Of a DNA stretch of 64,000 nucleotides, positions 36,503 through 45,803 are shown piece by piece (the first letter of the stretch is position 1; the number at the start of each line of letters is the position of its first letter). The stretch is from Bacillus massilioanorexius. Its GTDB lineage: Bacteria; Bacillota; Bacilli; Bacillales; DSM-1321. The position numbers and the translations under genes are program-made. Location: NCBI RefSeq assembly GCF_902374955.1, contig NZ_CABKRX010000085.1:1-64000 (forward strand). The letters run 5' to 3'. The notes under the pieces were generated by a model. The model was not told the DNA's origin. It worked only from the letters and a program-made list of their open reading frames with translations, and searched no databases.

Positions 36503-36640
36503 TATAAAATTAAACTCACCCTTCCTTTTTTCAATTTTTTTATCGAGCCAGCATTTGCGTAATTTTCAATTTGTCTTTCAGAGCTTGTCAAAATATGATG
36601 CTAAAGCACTGACTAATATGGTGCGAATCATTTTTCCTAC

Positions 36641-36684
36641 AAAAAAACCCCTCTCCTACAATATATTTTGTAAGAGAAGGGTTA
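36641..36684 (-). terminator. Terminator of yphE-yphF
   Basis: Minus-strand stem AACCCTTCTCTTACAA / TTGTAGGAGAGGGGTT followed by seven T, directly after the yphF stop. Confidence 0.86.
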
Positions 36685-36687
36685 TTC

Positions 36688-37404
36688 CTATTTTGTCATA
36701 AAAACCGGTCTATTGTTTTCATCTACAGTATAAGGCAATGAAAAGGCTGGAACAAAAGGAGAATCATCCGTAAGTTTTTTACGTATGTCCTCTCCCTCTG
36801 TTAACTTATCTTTCCCTTCAACTGCTTTGACTAAATCTGGTGTATAATCTACAAAAAGCTTACCTTTAGTGTCAATAACAATAGACAATTGACTTTCAGA
36901 ATATGGACTATCAACTACTGGCTGCTCTTTATAGCCAATTTTTTTATAATCTAATGTATACACGTCTGTATGAAGCTGTTCTTTAAATGGAGGATATGTA
37001 TGTTCATCACGAAACATGGACAATCTTAAATTATAATCTTGTATTGTTTCTGCGATACGAAGATCATATATTTTAACTGTTGGATTTGTTTCAACATCAA
37101 TTAGTACATATTGAAAAACTCCACCACTTTCAAAGGCATTGCCAGGTGGATCGGGCAAATATTTCTCTAAACGTTTAAAATCTATCGGATATTTTTGATA
37201 AATATCTACAGTAGTATCTTGATTTTTTATTGGTAATAAGCCATTTTGGTCTTTTCTAAATTGATTAACTGCACTCTGAACGGTTTGTATTTGACTATCC
37301 AGCGGTACTCGATTTTCTGATTTTTCACTTTGCGGATACATACAACCAGATAAAGAAATTAATAAAATACAACTCACAAAAATAAGTAATTGTTTTCTGC
37401 TCAT
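36688..37404 (-). CDS. yphF: Lipoprotein YphF
   Basis: Predicted membrane lipoprotein, 238 residues. N-terminal signal with lipobox LSGC (Cys21 area: LISLSGCMYP), so the mature protein is anchored outside the membrane. The body has no catalytic motif I recognise (DUF3939-type). It follows yphE by 15 bases and precedes spoIVA, as in B. subtilis; a sporulation link is suggested by position only. Confidence 0.83.
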   Translation of the reverse strand: MSRKQLLIFVSCILLISLSGCMYPQSEKSENRVPLDSQIQTVQSAVNQFRKDQNGLLPIKNQDTTVDIYQKYPIDFKRLEKYLPDPPGNAFESGGVFQYVLIDVETNPTVKIYDLRIAETIQDYNLRLSMFRDEHTYPPFKEQLHTDVYTLDYKKIGYKEQPVVDSPYSESQLSIVIDTKGKLFVDYTPDLVKAVEGKDKLTEGEDIRKKLTDDSPFVPAFSLPYTVDENNRPVFMTK

Positions 37405-37419
37405 ATCTTCTGCCCCATT

Positions 37420-37620
37420 TTATTCGTTTATCGGTCCACTAAACACGACTATAAAAATAATAAATCCAGCCAAAATCATTAATGTATAGGCTATAATCGC
37501 CGTAATCACTTTGAAAAATCCCTTTAATTTATATCGACTGAAATAAATGGAAACTAAAGAAAAACTCATAAAAAACATGGCTGCAAATGAAATCCACATT
37601 TTCTGTAATCCCGGTGTCAT
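37420..37620 (-). CDS. yphE: DUF2768 membrane protein YphE
   Basis: Small 66-residue protein with two membrane helices (about 5-25 and 40-62). Start chosen at ATG 37620 (MTPGLQKMW); the open frame begins seven codons earlier, inside the purine-rich ribosome-site region. Function unknown; conserved partner of yphF in the gpsA-spoIVA interval. Confidence 0.78.
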   Translation of the reverse strand: MTPGLQKMWISFAAMFFMSFSLVSIYFSRYKLKGFFKVITAIIAYTLMILAGFIIFIVVFSGPINE

Positions 37621-38021
37621 TCCTCTCCACTCCCCCTTCATTTGATGAAATAAGTGTTAATTCCCACTTTTTCTTACTTTTCTAGTATTTTTTTACACTT
37701 TTTTATTATAGTACAACCCCACTATTTTAAGGAATGAAAAATTAATATTTTCTGATTATTAAGCAAAGAAATGTCCATTTTCCGAAAATTTCTAATGAAA
37801 TTTGTAGTTTTTTTGAATATAGAGTGAATGATGACAGGAAGAAATATAAAGGAGAAACGACAAATAAAAAAGAGGGGACGGAAAGCTAGCTTTCAAGTAC
37901 CCTCTTTTTGACTAAATTACCCATTATAGGTTTATGAGTCTTGTATATTACAATGCATTGTATGATAAATCCCTAAGAATCGTATCATCATATGCCTATT
38001 TTTAAAGGAAATAATTAAATA
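37621..38021. other. Gap between yphE and gpsA
   Basis: 401 bases, with the terminator at 37865-37909 and presumably the yphE promoter. No gene seen. Confidence 0.4.
37865..37909. terminator. Bidirectional terminator after gpsA
   Basis: Stem AAAGAGGGnAC...GAAAGCTAGCTTTC...GTCCCCTCTTT with T-runs on both strands; about 110 bases beyond the gpsA stop. It contains a GAAAGC/GCTTTC inner palindrome. Confidence 0.8.
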
Positions 38022-39065
38022 TTATTTTGAAGCTTCTAAAATATTGACTAGATCGTCCATTTCAGATTTTTTATCTCTTGACATAAGAGAATCAACCGCA
38101 TCTTTAACATTACCATTCTCAAATAGAACGCCGTATAATGCTGCTGTAATTGGCATCTTCACATGATATTTTTCTGCTAATTGGTAAGCTGCTTTAGTTG
38201 TACGCACTCCTTCAACAACCATACCCATATTGTTTAAAACATCTTCAAGCTTTTGTCCTTTTCCTAGCATATTTCCAGCTCGCCAATTTCGTGAATGCAC
38301 ACTTGTACATGTAACAATAAGATCACCAACACCAGTAAGTCCTGCAAATGTTAAAGGATTTGCACCCATTACAGTACCTAATCTAGCTATTTCAGTTAAT
38401 CCTCTTGTCATTAAAGCAGCTTTAGCATTATCACCATAGCCTAATCCGTCTGTAATACCTGCGGCCAATGCAATGATATTTTTTAACGCTGCTCCAATTT
38501 CAACACCAATAATATCAGAGTTCGTATAAACACGGAAATTTTGGTTTATAAACAAGTCCTGCACTTGTTCAGCAGCTGCCATATTTTTCGAAGAAACGGT
38601 AACTGTTGTAGGATGTCTTAAACTCACTTCTTCAGCATGACTTGGCCCTGATAAAACAACAACATCTGTAATAATTTTTGGATCTGCATCTTGTTCAATC
38701 ATTTCAGAAATACGCATTAACGTATCCGGTTCAATTCCTTTACTAACATGAACAACTGTTAGCGGCTGTTTTGAAGTTGAACTAATCTTCTTTACTACTT
38801 CTCTAATCGCCTTTGTAGGAACCGCTAGAATAAGTGTCTTAACACCCTCTAATGCCGCCGCAAGATCAGTATATCCAATTACACTTTCAGGAAGAAGAAT
38901 TTCAGGTAAGTACGTCTTATTTGTATGACTACTATTTATTTCATCGATTTGTGCTTGATGATTACCCCATAATCTTACATCGTGCCCGTTATCTGCAAGA
39001 ACCATTGCTAAAGCTGTTCCCCAACTACCTGCTCCTGCAACTGCCACTTTTTGATGCTTTTCCAT
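38022..39065 (-). CDS. gpsA: NAD(P)-dependent glycerol-3-phosphate dehydrogenase
   Basis: Makes sn-glycerol-3-phosphate for phospholipid synthesis. 347 residues; NAD motif GAGSWGTALA at 11-20, catalytic Lys region GVEIGAALKNIIALAAG and AKAALMTRGLTEI. The ATG at 39065 has AGGGA upstream. The open frame runs 48 codons further but overlaps der and has no ribosome site. 16 bases after der. Confidence 0.96.
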   Translation of the reverse strand: MEKHQKVAVAGAGSWGTALAMVLADNGHDVRLWGNHQAQIDEINSSHTNKTYLPEILLPESVIGYTDLAAALEGVKTLILAVPTKAIREVVKKISSTSKQPLTVVHVSKGIEPDTLMRISEMIEQDADPKIITDVVVLSGPSHAEEVSLRHPTTVTVSSKNMAAAEQVQDLFINQNFRVYTNSDIIGVEIGAALKNIIALAAGITDGLGYGDNAKAALMTRGLTEIARLGTVMGANPLTFAGLTGVGDLIVTCTSVHSRNWRAGNMLGKGQKLEDVLNNMGMVVEGVRTTKAAYQLAEKYHVKMPITAALYGVLFENGNVKDAVDSLMSRDKKSEMDDLVNILEASK

Positions 39066-39081
39066 GCTTATCCCTACTTTC

Positions 39082-40392
39082 TTATTTTCTTTTTCTTGCA
39101 AAAATCTTAATCGGTGTTCCTTCGAAATCGAAAGCTTCACGAATTCGATTTTCAAGGAATCTTGAATAAGAGAAATGTAATAATTCAGGATCATTAACAA
39201 AGACAACAAAGACAGGCGGTTTAACTGCTACTTGAGTTGTATAATAAATTTTTAATCTTTGTCCTTTATGTGTAGGTGTCGGGTTCATAGCCACTGCATC
39301 CATAATTACTTCATTTAGGATGTTCGTTTGAACTCGTAATGAGTGATTTTCGCTAACACGATCAATAATTGGCATTACAGAATGAATACGTTTTTTTGTT
39401 AAAGCTGACAAAAAGACGATTGGAGCATAATCTAAGAACAAGAAATGTTCACGAATATTTGTTTCAAATTCTTTCATTGTCTTCTCATCTTTTTCGATAG
39501 CATCCCATTTATTCACAACAATAATAACACCACGACCAGCCTCATGAGCATAGCCTGCGATTTTCTTATCTTGTTCACGAATACCTTCTTCTGCATTTAA
39601 AACAACTAAAACAACATCCGATCTTTCAATCGCACGTAATGCACGTAGTACACTGTACTTTTCTGTACTTTCGTACACTTTACCTTTCTTTCTCATACCA
39701 GCCGTATCAATGATGACATACTCTTTTCCGTTATATTTATAAGGTGAGTCAATGGCATCTCTAGTGGTCCCTTCAACATCACTAACAATTACTCGTTCCT
39801 TACCTAGTAAAGCGTTAACTAATGATGATTTACCAACGTTTGGTCTTCCAATTAATGAAAACTTAATAACGCCCTCATCATACTCTTGTCCATTATTTTT
39901 TGGAAAGTGCTTGGCTGCTTCATCAAGCAAATCTCCTAGTCCAAGTCCATGAGTTCCTGAGATTGGGAATGGTTCACCAAATCCTAGTGCATAGAAATCA
40001 TAGATTTGATCCCTCATTTCCGGATTGTCAACTTTATTTACCGCCAAAACGACTGGTTTTTTTGAACGGAAGAGAATTTTTGCTACCTCTTCATCTGCTC
40101 CTGTAACCCCTTCTCTCCCATTAGTCATGAAAATGATTACATCTGCTTCATCAATTGCAATTTCAGCTTGTTGACGAATTTGCTCTAAGAAAGGCTCATC
40201 TCCTAGATCTATTCCACCTGTGTCAATAATATTAAAATCATGAGTAAGCCACTCGCCTGAACTATAAATTCGGTCTCTCGTTACTCCAGGAATATCTTCG
40301 ACAATCGATACTCGTTCTCCTACAATACGATTAAAAATAGTAGATTTTCCGACATTAGGTCTTCCTACTATCGCAATAACTGGTTTCGGCAT
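39082..40392 (-). CDS. der: Ribosome assembly GTPase Der (EngA)
   Basis: Essential GTPase for 50S assembly with two tandem G domains and a KH-like C-terminal domain. 436 residues; first P-loop GRPNVGKS at 10-17, second GRPNVGKS near 183, NKxD motifs (NKVD, NKWD). ATG 40392 follows AAAGGGTGA; two in-frame upstream starts are not needed. Operon with gpsA. Confidence 0.97.
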   Translation of the reverse strand: MPKPVIAIVGRPNVGKSTIFNRIVGERVSIVEDIPGVTRDRIYSSGEWLTHDFNIIDTGGIDLGDEPFLEQIRQQAEIAIDEADVIIFMTNGREGVTGADEEVAKILFRSKKPVVLAVNKVDNPEMRDQIYDFYALGFGEPFPISGTHGLGLGDLLDEAAKHFPKNNGQEYDEGVIKFSLIGRPNVGKSSLVNALLGKERVIVSDVEGTTRDAIDSPYKYNGKEYVIIDTAGMRKKGKVYESTEKYSVLRALRAIERSDVVLVVLNAEEGIREQDKKIAGYAHEAGRGVIIVVNKWDAIEKDEKTMKEFETNIREHFLFLDYAPIVFLSALTKKRIHSVMPIIDRVSENHSLRVQTNILNEVIMDAVAMNPTPTHKGQRLKIYYTTQVAVKPPVFVVFVNDPELLHFSYSRFLENRIREAFDFEGTPIKIFARKRK

Positions 40393-40510
40393 TATCATCA
40401 CCCTTTCTTGTAATTTCCCACTATGAGAATAATGCTTTATATTTGTTTGCTTTTCGTTTTACCCTTATAAAGTATCTAGTAAATATTTTAATCAAATTCT
40501 TCATTACTGC

Positions 40511-40540
40511 AAAACAACCCTTCTTAAAATAAGAAGGGTG
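40511..40540 (-). terminator. Terminator of the yphA-YIEGIA group
   Basis: Minus-strand stem ACCCTTCTT / AAGAAGGGT with a four-base loop, followed by TGTTTT. Confidence 0.75.
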
Positions 40541-40589
40541 CAACTATCCTATAGTACCAAATTTTCTTCTATCCAACAATATGCGTTCA

Positions 40590-40775
40590 TTAATGCTTCA
40601 CAATGATGTACACATCTTCACTCAATTTATGTGCAATTCCATCAAGAATCGCCTCTAAATTTGCTCCAAAAGTATTCATTTCTTCTATTGTATCACAGTA
40701 AAACACTGATGGGGCGAAGGGAACCTTTTCTTTATTCGTTGTGACAGCTGCTAAAATATATTTTTCTAAGACCAT
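40590..40775 (-). CDS. Small partner of the YIEGIA protein (capping complex subunit)
   Basis: 61-residue soluble protein, start ATG 40775, one base after the stop of the YIEGIA gene. The N-terminal EKYILAAVTTNKEKVPFAPSVFYC and C-terminal KLSEDVYIIVKH fit the family annotated in databases as capping complex subunit for YIEGIA. The longer frame upstream overlaps the YIEGIA gene. Function is not established; a sporulation link is likely because the pair is limited to endospore formers. Confidence 0.75.
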   Translation of the reverse strand: MVLEKYILAAVTTNKEKVPFAPSVFYCDTIEEMNTFGANLEAILDGIAHKLSEDVYIIVKH

Positions 40776-40776
40776 C

Positions 40777-41667
40777 TTATAGAATTCCTTTCTCATCAGC
40801 GTCAATTTTACTTGGCAATCGAATAGCATTTTCTAAAGTAGGTACATTTCCAATTACTTTTATTGCCTTTTCAATATTTTTTTCTTGAGGCAAAATAAAA
40901 ACCGCCACTCTCCCATCGTCTAAATCTCTTTTAGCCAAAGGAACAAGTGCTGGAGTACCTGAATCTCTATATACCCCTAGCGCCACCGCTGTATCATGCA
41001 GAATAGCCTGTCTTTGACCCAAATTCGCAATTGTTGTCCGCACATTAAAATTTTTCGGTTTTAAAATAAAACCCATACCATAACGTAATATTTCTTCTTG
41101 ACGATCAGGTAAACCAATATTCATAATATAAATATTGTCTACATATAAGCCAGCACCATCAAATCTCGGCTCCATATATTCAATGTCCACAATGTCTTTT
41201 AAAGTAGAACCTGACATTAATACTTTACTTAAAATAATGCATATAACACCAGTAATAATAGCTGCCCATATATTAAAAAACAAATACACCGCTGTAGTAA
41301 TCATTGACGTAAAAATAACTAAATAGTTTCTTCCTTCAAAAGCAATTGCAATTCCTTCAATGTATGTATTACCTCGTTTTACAAGTTCATATTGATCAAG
41401 CCCAGTCAATGTGTTTCTTTCCATATTCCGTACTTCTCTAAATTGTGAGGCTGCAACAGTTAGAAAGGTGATAGCAGTATATTCCTTTAATAAAAGCGCA
41501 GGTACAACTATACTTCCTAATCCAGCAGCTATGACTCCAAGCGCCAAATGAATAATCTTCCCATGAAGATAAGTAGGATATTGACGATAATCACTCTTTA
41601 GCATAGACAGTCTAGTAATAACTCCAGTGATTCCCCCTACTACAATTGGTAAAAAATAGTCATCCAT
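40777..41667 (-). CDS. YIEGIA family membrane protein
   Basis: 296-residue membrane protein whose defining motif YIEGIAIAFEGRNY is present near residue 110. Four or so hydrophobic segments (about 5-20, 38-60, 75-90, 118-150) are followed by a soluble C-terminal half (about 160-296). It sits between yphA and the small partner gene, where B. subtilis has yphB (seaA), a spore envelope gene; I take it as the equivalent but do not assign the symbol. Biochemical role unknown. Confidence 0.8.
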   Translation of the reverse strand: MDDYFLPIVVGGITGVITRLSMLKSDYRQYPTYLHGKIIHLALGVIAAGLGSIVVPALLLKEYTAITFLTVAASQFREVRNMERNTLTGLDQYELVKRGNTYIEGIAIAFEGRNYLVIFTSMITTAVYLFFNIWAAIITGVICIILSKVLMSGSTLKDIVDIEYMEPRFDGAGLYVDNIYIMNIGLPDRQEEILRYGMGFILKPKNFNVRTTIANLGQRQAILHDTAVALGVYRDSGTPALVPLAKRDLDDGRVAVFILPQEKNIEKAIKVIGNVPTLENAIRLPSKIDADEKGIL

Positions 41668-41670
41668 CTT

Positions 41671-42264
41671 TTATACCTCTTTCTTATGAGAATATTTATT
41701 AGGTTCGCTAAAGTATTTCCCTAATTCCTCAACCTTTTTCCAAACAAATAGCATACATAAAACTATAGCTACTTGATCTAACCAATTTAACGAAAACATA
41801 GAGTACAATAAGGCCGATTGTTGATGCACAATAAAAATTAAAACATCACTAATTACCATTCCCATAATTAGGCACATCATACGCTCTTGATTTGGTTTAA
41901 TTAAGATAACCGCTAAATAGGTAAAAATAATAAATATACACCAGGAAGGAACCCACAAAAACCATAATGGTTCCAAAGAAAAAAGTAACTCATAACTTGC
42001 TCTACAAAGGGCCATAATAAAAGCAGCAAAGATAATATATATTTGTCTCATAAATGTTGCCTTAGCCATGTAGTAGCATGTAATGGTCATCATATAGAAA
42101 ATGGTTATATTGATGTCTAGCTCCCCAAATGGGACTGCATACTGCGAAAGGAAAATAACAATTAATAAATGACAAATAAACGAGCTACGAGAAGAAGAAC
42201 TCGAAAAAAAGGCATAAATAATAATAAATATCCAACTAATCCATATAAACAATAGTCCGTCCAT
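41671..42264 (-). CDS. yphA: Membrane protein YphA
   Basis: Predicted integral membrane protein, 197 residues, about six or seven hydrophobic helices spread over nearly the whole chain, ending in a basic KYSHKKEV tail. ATG 42264 has AAGGAG eight bases upstream. Three bases before the YIEGIA gene, so likely co-transcribed. Function unknown. Confidence 0.8.
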   Translation of the reverse strand: MDGLLFIWISWIFIIIYAFFSSSSSRSSFICHLLIVIFLSQYAVPFGELDINITIFYMMTITCYYMAKATFMRQIYIIFAAFIMALCRASYELLFSLEPLWFLWVPSWCIFIIFTYLAVILIKPNQERMMCLIMGMVISDVLIFIVHQQSALLYSMFSLNWLDQVAIVLCMLFVWKKVEELGKYFSEPNKYSHKKEV

Positions 42265-42370
42265 ACTGATAACTCCTTTCATCTCACAGTATCGACACTA
42301 TTACATTGAATCAAACTAACTCATTTATTTTTCTGAAAATCAGAAATAAACGTTTAGGGAGGTGACATAA

Positions 42371-42508
42371 GTGGGAAGAGATCGTCAAGAAAAAAAATTA
42401 AAACAAAGTAGAAGAGTAGAATCAGACAGAGACCAATCGCTACATTATGACGGAGCTACTAGACTAGATACACCCGAAGAAGCAAGAAAACTAAATCAAC
42501 ATAACTAA
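42371..42508 (+). CDS. ypzI: YpzI family small protein
   Basis: Short plus-strand gene of 45 codons with a GTG start and a strong GGGAGGTGA ribosome site. The product is highly charged: GRDRQEKKLK..RVESDRDQSLHYDGATRLDTPEEARK. The GRDRQEKKLK and ESDRDQS.HYDGAT pattern matches what I recall of Bacillus YpzI, which also lies beside yphA. Function unknown; probably sporulation-related by context only. Confidence 0.82.
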   Translation: MGRDRQEKKLKQSRRVESDRDQSLHYDGATRLDTPEEARKLNQHN

Positions 42509-42627
42509 AAAAACCGTTACCGGTCCTTTGATTTTTAGTTATCTATGAAGTAACTCTTCTTTTATAAATAACACTATACATCAATGATTGATTTTCCAAT
42601 CTAAAAGGAGACATGTAGTCAGATCTT

Positions 42628-42785
42628 ATTGGAAGTCGGGGTTTGACTTCTGAAAAGAGATGGATTATTTCCGAACATAGGTATAAGGCTAGATATTGAA
42701 TAGCCTTAATCAACGGTTAAATACGCCACTTCTTGTGGCAACAGCGTTGTGACCTACATCCAGTAGGCCTCCGACCAACATAAGA
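42628..42785 (+). repeat. Hairpin-rich intergenic element, repeat copy D
   Basis: Four perfect short stems in series: GAAGTC/GACTTC (42632-42650), AAGGCTA/TAGCCTT (42685-42707), GCCAC/GTGGC (42725-42739) and CCTAC/GTAGG (42753-42767). The second half resembles copies A and C (hairpin, then gacCTAC, then a CTCC..ACC..ATAAG tail). Confidence 0.5.
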
Positions 42786-42837
42786 TGAGCTATCCAAAAG
42801 TTTGCCTTTTGATCGAGGTGCTTGACACATTAACAAT

Positions 42838-42886
42838 AAAAAAGATAGCTGTCCTAAAAGTTTGCTTTTAAGTCAACTATCTTTTT
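42838..42886 (-). terminator. Terminator of fni
   Basis: Minus-strand stem GATAGTTGACTTAAAAG / CTTTTAGGACAGCTATC with loop CAAA, followed by six T. Begins at the fni stop; T-runs exist on both strands. Confidence 0.86.
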
Positions 42887-43912
42887 TCATTTTAAGTTTC
42901 TTTGCTTAATCCACTGTAATGTATCTCCAGTAATGACTTTCTCAACCGTAGAAAGTTCATCTATTCGTTTTACGCCAAGAGCTGTCATAACCATTGACAA
43001 TTCTTGTTGTATAATGTTAATTTCATCGATTAATGTTTGCAAACCAAATTCTTTATATTTTTTCAATAAATGTCCTGCAACGCCTACTCCTTTTGCTCCA
43101 AGAGAAAGACATTTAGCAACATCCAAACCATTCTGAATGCCCCCGGAAGCTAAAACATGCATGTTTGGTACATGTGTTGCTTCAATAATGGATGCTGAGG
43201 TTGTAATTCCCCAAGAATTAAAAAAATCTAACAATCTGCTTCGACGTTCATTTTCTATAGCAGCAAAGTTCGTTCCTCCAGATCCACTAATATCAACACA
43301 TGTCACACCGACACTTGCTAAAGTAGTGACAGTCTCTTTACTCATTCCAAATCCAACTTCTTTTACTATAACTGGCACTGACACCTGGGAACATATTTCT
43401 TCTATTTTGTGTAAAACATTTCGAAAATCTCGATCTCCCTCAGGCATAACTAATTCTTGAATCACATTAAGATGAATTTGTAGAGCATTAGCTTCAATCA
43501 TATCAATTGCTCTTTTCGCCTCATCAACAGTAGCTTCTCCACCGATATTTCCCATGATAAAACCTTGAGGATTCTCTTTACGGACAACTTGATACGTCGA
43601 CTTTTGATTTTCATCCCTCAACGCTGACATTTGCGAACCGACTGACATGGCAATGCCACTTTCTCTCGCTGCAATTGCGATATCACGATTAATCATTTCC
43701 GTTTCTATTCCGCCTCCGCCAGTCATCGCGTTTATAAAAATAGGTGAACTTAAAGAAAGTTCACCTATTTTTAATTCAAGGTTTACATCATCAAGAGCTA
43801 TTTGAGGTAAGCTTCTATGAACAAAGGTAATATCATCTAATCCAGTAGTTCTATTTTGTCCTGTTTTTAATGCATATTCGATATGTTCTAACTTACGACT
43901 TATTCTTGACAA
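42887..43912 (-). CDS. fni: Type 2 isopentenyl-diphosphate isomerase
   Basis: FMN-dependent interconversion of isopentenyl and dimethylallyl diphosphate, feeding HepS/T and other prenyl chains. 341 residues, TIM barrel; INAMTGGG near 60, VGSQMSALR, HLNVIQELVMPEGDRDF and SGSGGTNFAAIE are characteristic. TTG start with GGTGAT upstream, 15 bases after ypfD. Confidence 0.95.
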   Translation of the reverse strand: MSRISRKLEHIEYALKTGQNRTTGLDDITFVHRSLPQIALDDVNLELKIGELSLSSPIFINAMTGGGGIETEMINRDIAIAARESGIAMSVGSQMSALRDENQKSTYQVVRKENPQGFIMGNIGGEATVDEAKRAIDMIEANALQIHLNVIQELVMPEGDRDFRNVLHKIEEICSQVSVPVIVKEVGFGMSKETVTTLASVGVTCVDISGSGGTNFAAIENERRSRLLDFFNSWGITTSASIIEATHVPNMHVLASGGIQNGLDVAKCLSLGAKGVGVAGHLLKKYKEFGLQTLIDEINIIQQELSMVMTALGVKRIDELSTVEKVITGDTLQWIKQRNLK

Positions 43913-43926
43913 TATTAATCACCAAA

Positions 43927-45057
43927 TTATTTATTAAAATTTTTCAATTGATCTCCAATTACATCACTAAATTGGAATCCTGTTGTCTCTTCAGGAAGTT
44001 CATAAGAATCATCTTCTGCAGAATCTTCTAGAAGCTCTTTTATACTTAAAGACAGTCTATGCTCATCTTCATGAACATCTAAAACTTTAACTTGCACTTG
44101 TTCACCAACACTTAATACTTCATGCGGTGTACCAATGTGTTTGTTTGCAATTTGAGAAATATGAACAAGTCCTTCTACACCTGGGAAAATTTCAACAAAT
44201 GCTCCGAATGATACTAGTCTCTTCACTGTACCATCAAGAACTGCACCCTTTGGAGCTTTCTCAGCGATATTTACCCAAGGTCCAGGAAGAGTTTCTTTAA
44301 TTGATAATGAAATTCTTTCATTATTACGATCAACAGAAAGAACTTTAACTTTTACCTCGTCACCTTCTTTAACTACGTCAGAAGGTTTGTTTACATGTTC
44401 ATGTGATAGCTGAGATACGTGAACTAAACCATCTACTCCACCTATATCAACAAATGCACCAAAGTCAGTTAATCTTTGAACAGTACCTGTTAATACTTGA
44501 CCATCTTGAATTTCATCAAGTCTATGTTGTTTAGTTCTATTTTTATCATCTTGAACAACTGCACGATGTGATAAAATGATACGGTTTGAATCTTGATCAA
44601 TTTCTACAATTTTAAATTTCATTGTTTTTCCAAGATAATCAGAAAAATCTTCTACAAAATAATCTTCTACTAGTGAAGCAGGGACAAAGCCTCTTACTCC
44701 TATATCAACTACTAAACCACCTTTAACAATTTCTTTTACTTCAGCATCAAATACTTCGCCTGCTTCAAATTGTTTATTCAGTGATTCCCAAGCTTTTTTA
44801 GCATCTACTTTTCTTTTTGAGAGGATTAAGCTTTCTTCTTCCACTTTAGTAACTTCTAGTTCCAGTTCGTCACCCTCAGAAACAGCATCTGCTGCTTTCT
44901 CAATATGCAAACTACTAAGTTCACTAATTGGAATAATACCGTCACATTTACTGTTTTGAACATCTACAATTACTTGTTTATCTTCAACCTTTGTAACGAT
45001 TCCTTTTACTGTGTCGCCCACTTTAAAGTCTTTTACTTCATATTCTTCTTCAATCAT
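43927..45057 (-). CDS. ypfD: Ribosomal protein S1 homologue (YpfD)
   Basis: RNA-binding protein with four S1 domains (about 13-80, 98-170, 187-255, 272-340), 376 residues, shorter than the six-domain E. coli S1. Repeats three and four are the best conserved (TDFGAFVDIGGVDGLVHVSQL, VSFGAFVEIFPGVEGLVHIS). ATG with AGGAGGAG upstream. Role in translation of Bacillus is less central than in E. coli. Confidence 0.94.
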   Translation of the reverse strand: MIEEEYEVKDFKVGDTVKGIVTKVEDKQVIVDVQNSKCDGIIPISELSSLHIEKAADAVSEGDELELEVTKVEEESLILSKRKVDAKKAWESLNKQFEAGEVFDAEVKEIVKGGLVVDIGVRGFVPASLVEDYFVEDFSDYLGKTMKFKIVEIDQDSNRIILSHRAVVQDDKNRTKQHRLDEIQDGQVLTGTVQRLTDFGAFVDIGGVDGLVHVSQLSHEHVNKPSDVVKEGDEVKVKVLSVDRNNERISLSIKETLPGPWVNIAEKAPKGAVLDGTVKRLVSFGAFVEIFPGVEGLVHISQIANKHIGTPHEVLSVGEQVQVKVLDVHEDEHRLSLSIKELLEDSAEDDSYELPEETTGFQFSDVIGDQLKNFNK

Positions 45058-45214
45058 ATGTACTCCTCCTTACCCATGACTGCTGAAAGTGTTATTATTT
45101 ACTTTTCGTTTTATAGAAGAAAAGCAAAAACACGATAGCTACCAGATTTTATTCGGAATAAACATCCTCTAAATAAAACTCTTATACTTTAGAACATTTG
45201 TCAAGTAATCTGCC

Positions 45215-45802
45215 TTATTTATATTGTTGAATAAGCATTGAAATATTTTCCATAATGATATCTGTTACTTCCTCAGCAGATAATCGCTTATCCTCTTTCT
45301 TATAAAGAGAGAAATCAATTGGTTTACCATATACAACTTTCAACTTCTTAAAACGCTTATACGGTCCAATGATCGCACATGGTACGACAGCTGCATCTGT
45401 TCTCATAGCAAAAAATCCTGCACCAGCCATACCTTTACCTAACGTACCATCTTTACTTCTTGTGCCTTCAGGAAATAATCCTAAAACTTTTCCTTCTTTT
45501 AAAACATTTATCCCTTTTCTTAAAGCCTCACGATCACTCATACCTCTCTTTACAGGAAACGCATTTAAATGAGGTAATAGATGTTTAAGTATCGGTGCAG
45601 AAAAAAGTTCTTCCTTAGCCATAAAATGCACAGGTCTTGGTGCATTTATACCTACTACTGGTGGATCTAGTGCATCAATATGGTTAGAACATAGGAGAAC
45701 TCCTCCCTCTTTCGGAAAGTCTTCCTTACCAATGACCTCAAATCGATAGATTGGCTTTAAAACAGAATATACGACTGTTTTAGCAAATGGATATAAGTTC
45801 AT
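45215..45802 (-). CDS. plsC: 1-acyl-sn-glycerol-3-phosphate acyltransferase
   Basis: Second acylation of glycerol-3-phosphate, making phosphatidic acid. 195 residues; catalytic HX4D motif H41-D46 in SNHIDALD, FPEGTRSKDG and PCAIIGPYK. ATG; starts one base after cmk stop. B. subtilis lacks plsC between cmk and ypfD, but this arrangement is common in other bacilli. Confidence 0.92.
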   Translation of the reverse strand: MNLYPFAKTVVYSVLKPIYRFEVIGKEDFPKEGGVLLCSNHIDALDPPVVGINAPRPVHFMAKEELFSAPILKHLLPHLNAFPVKRGMSDREALRKGINVLKEGKVLGLFPEGTRSKDGTLGKGMAGAGFFAMRTDAAVVPCAIIGPYKRFKKLKVVYGKPIDFSLYKKEDKRLSAEEVTDIIMENISMLIQQYK

Positions 45803-45803
45803 T

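Larger units (their letters stand above)
42509..42886. other. Gap between ypzI and fni
   Basis: 378 bases with a run of hairpins (repeat copy D, listed) and the fni terminator. No coding sequence seen. Confidence 0.5.
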
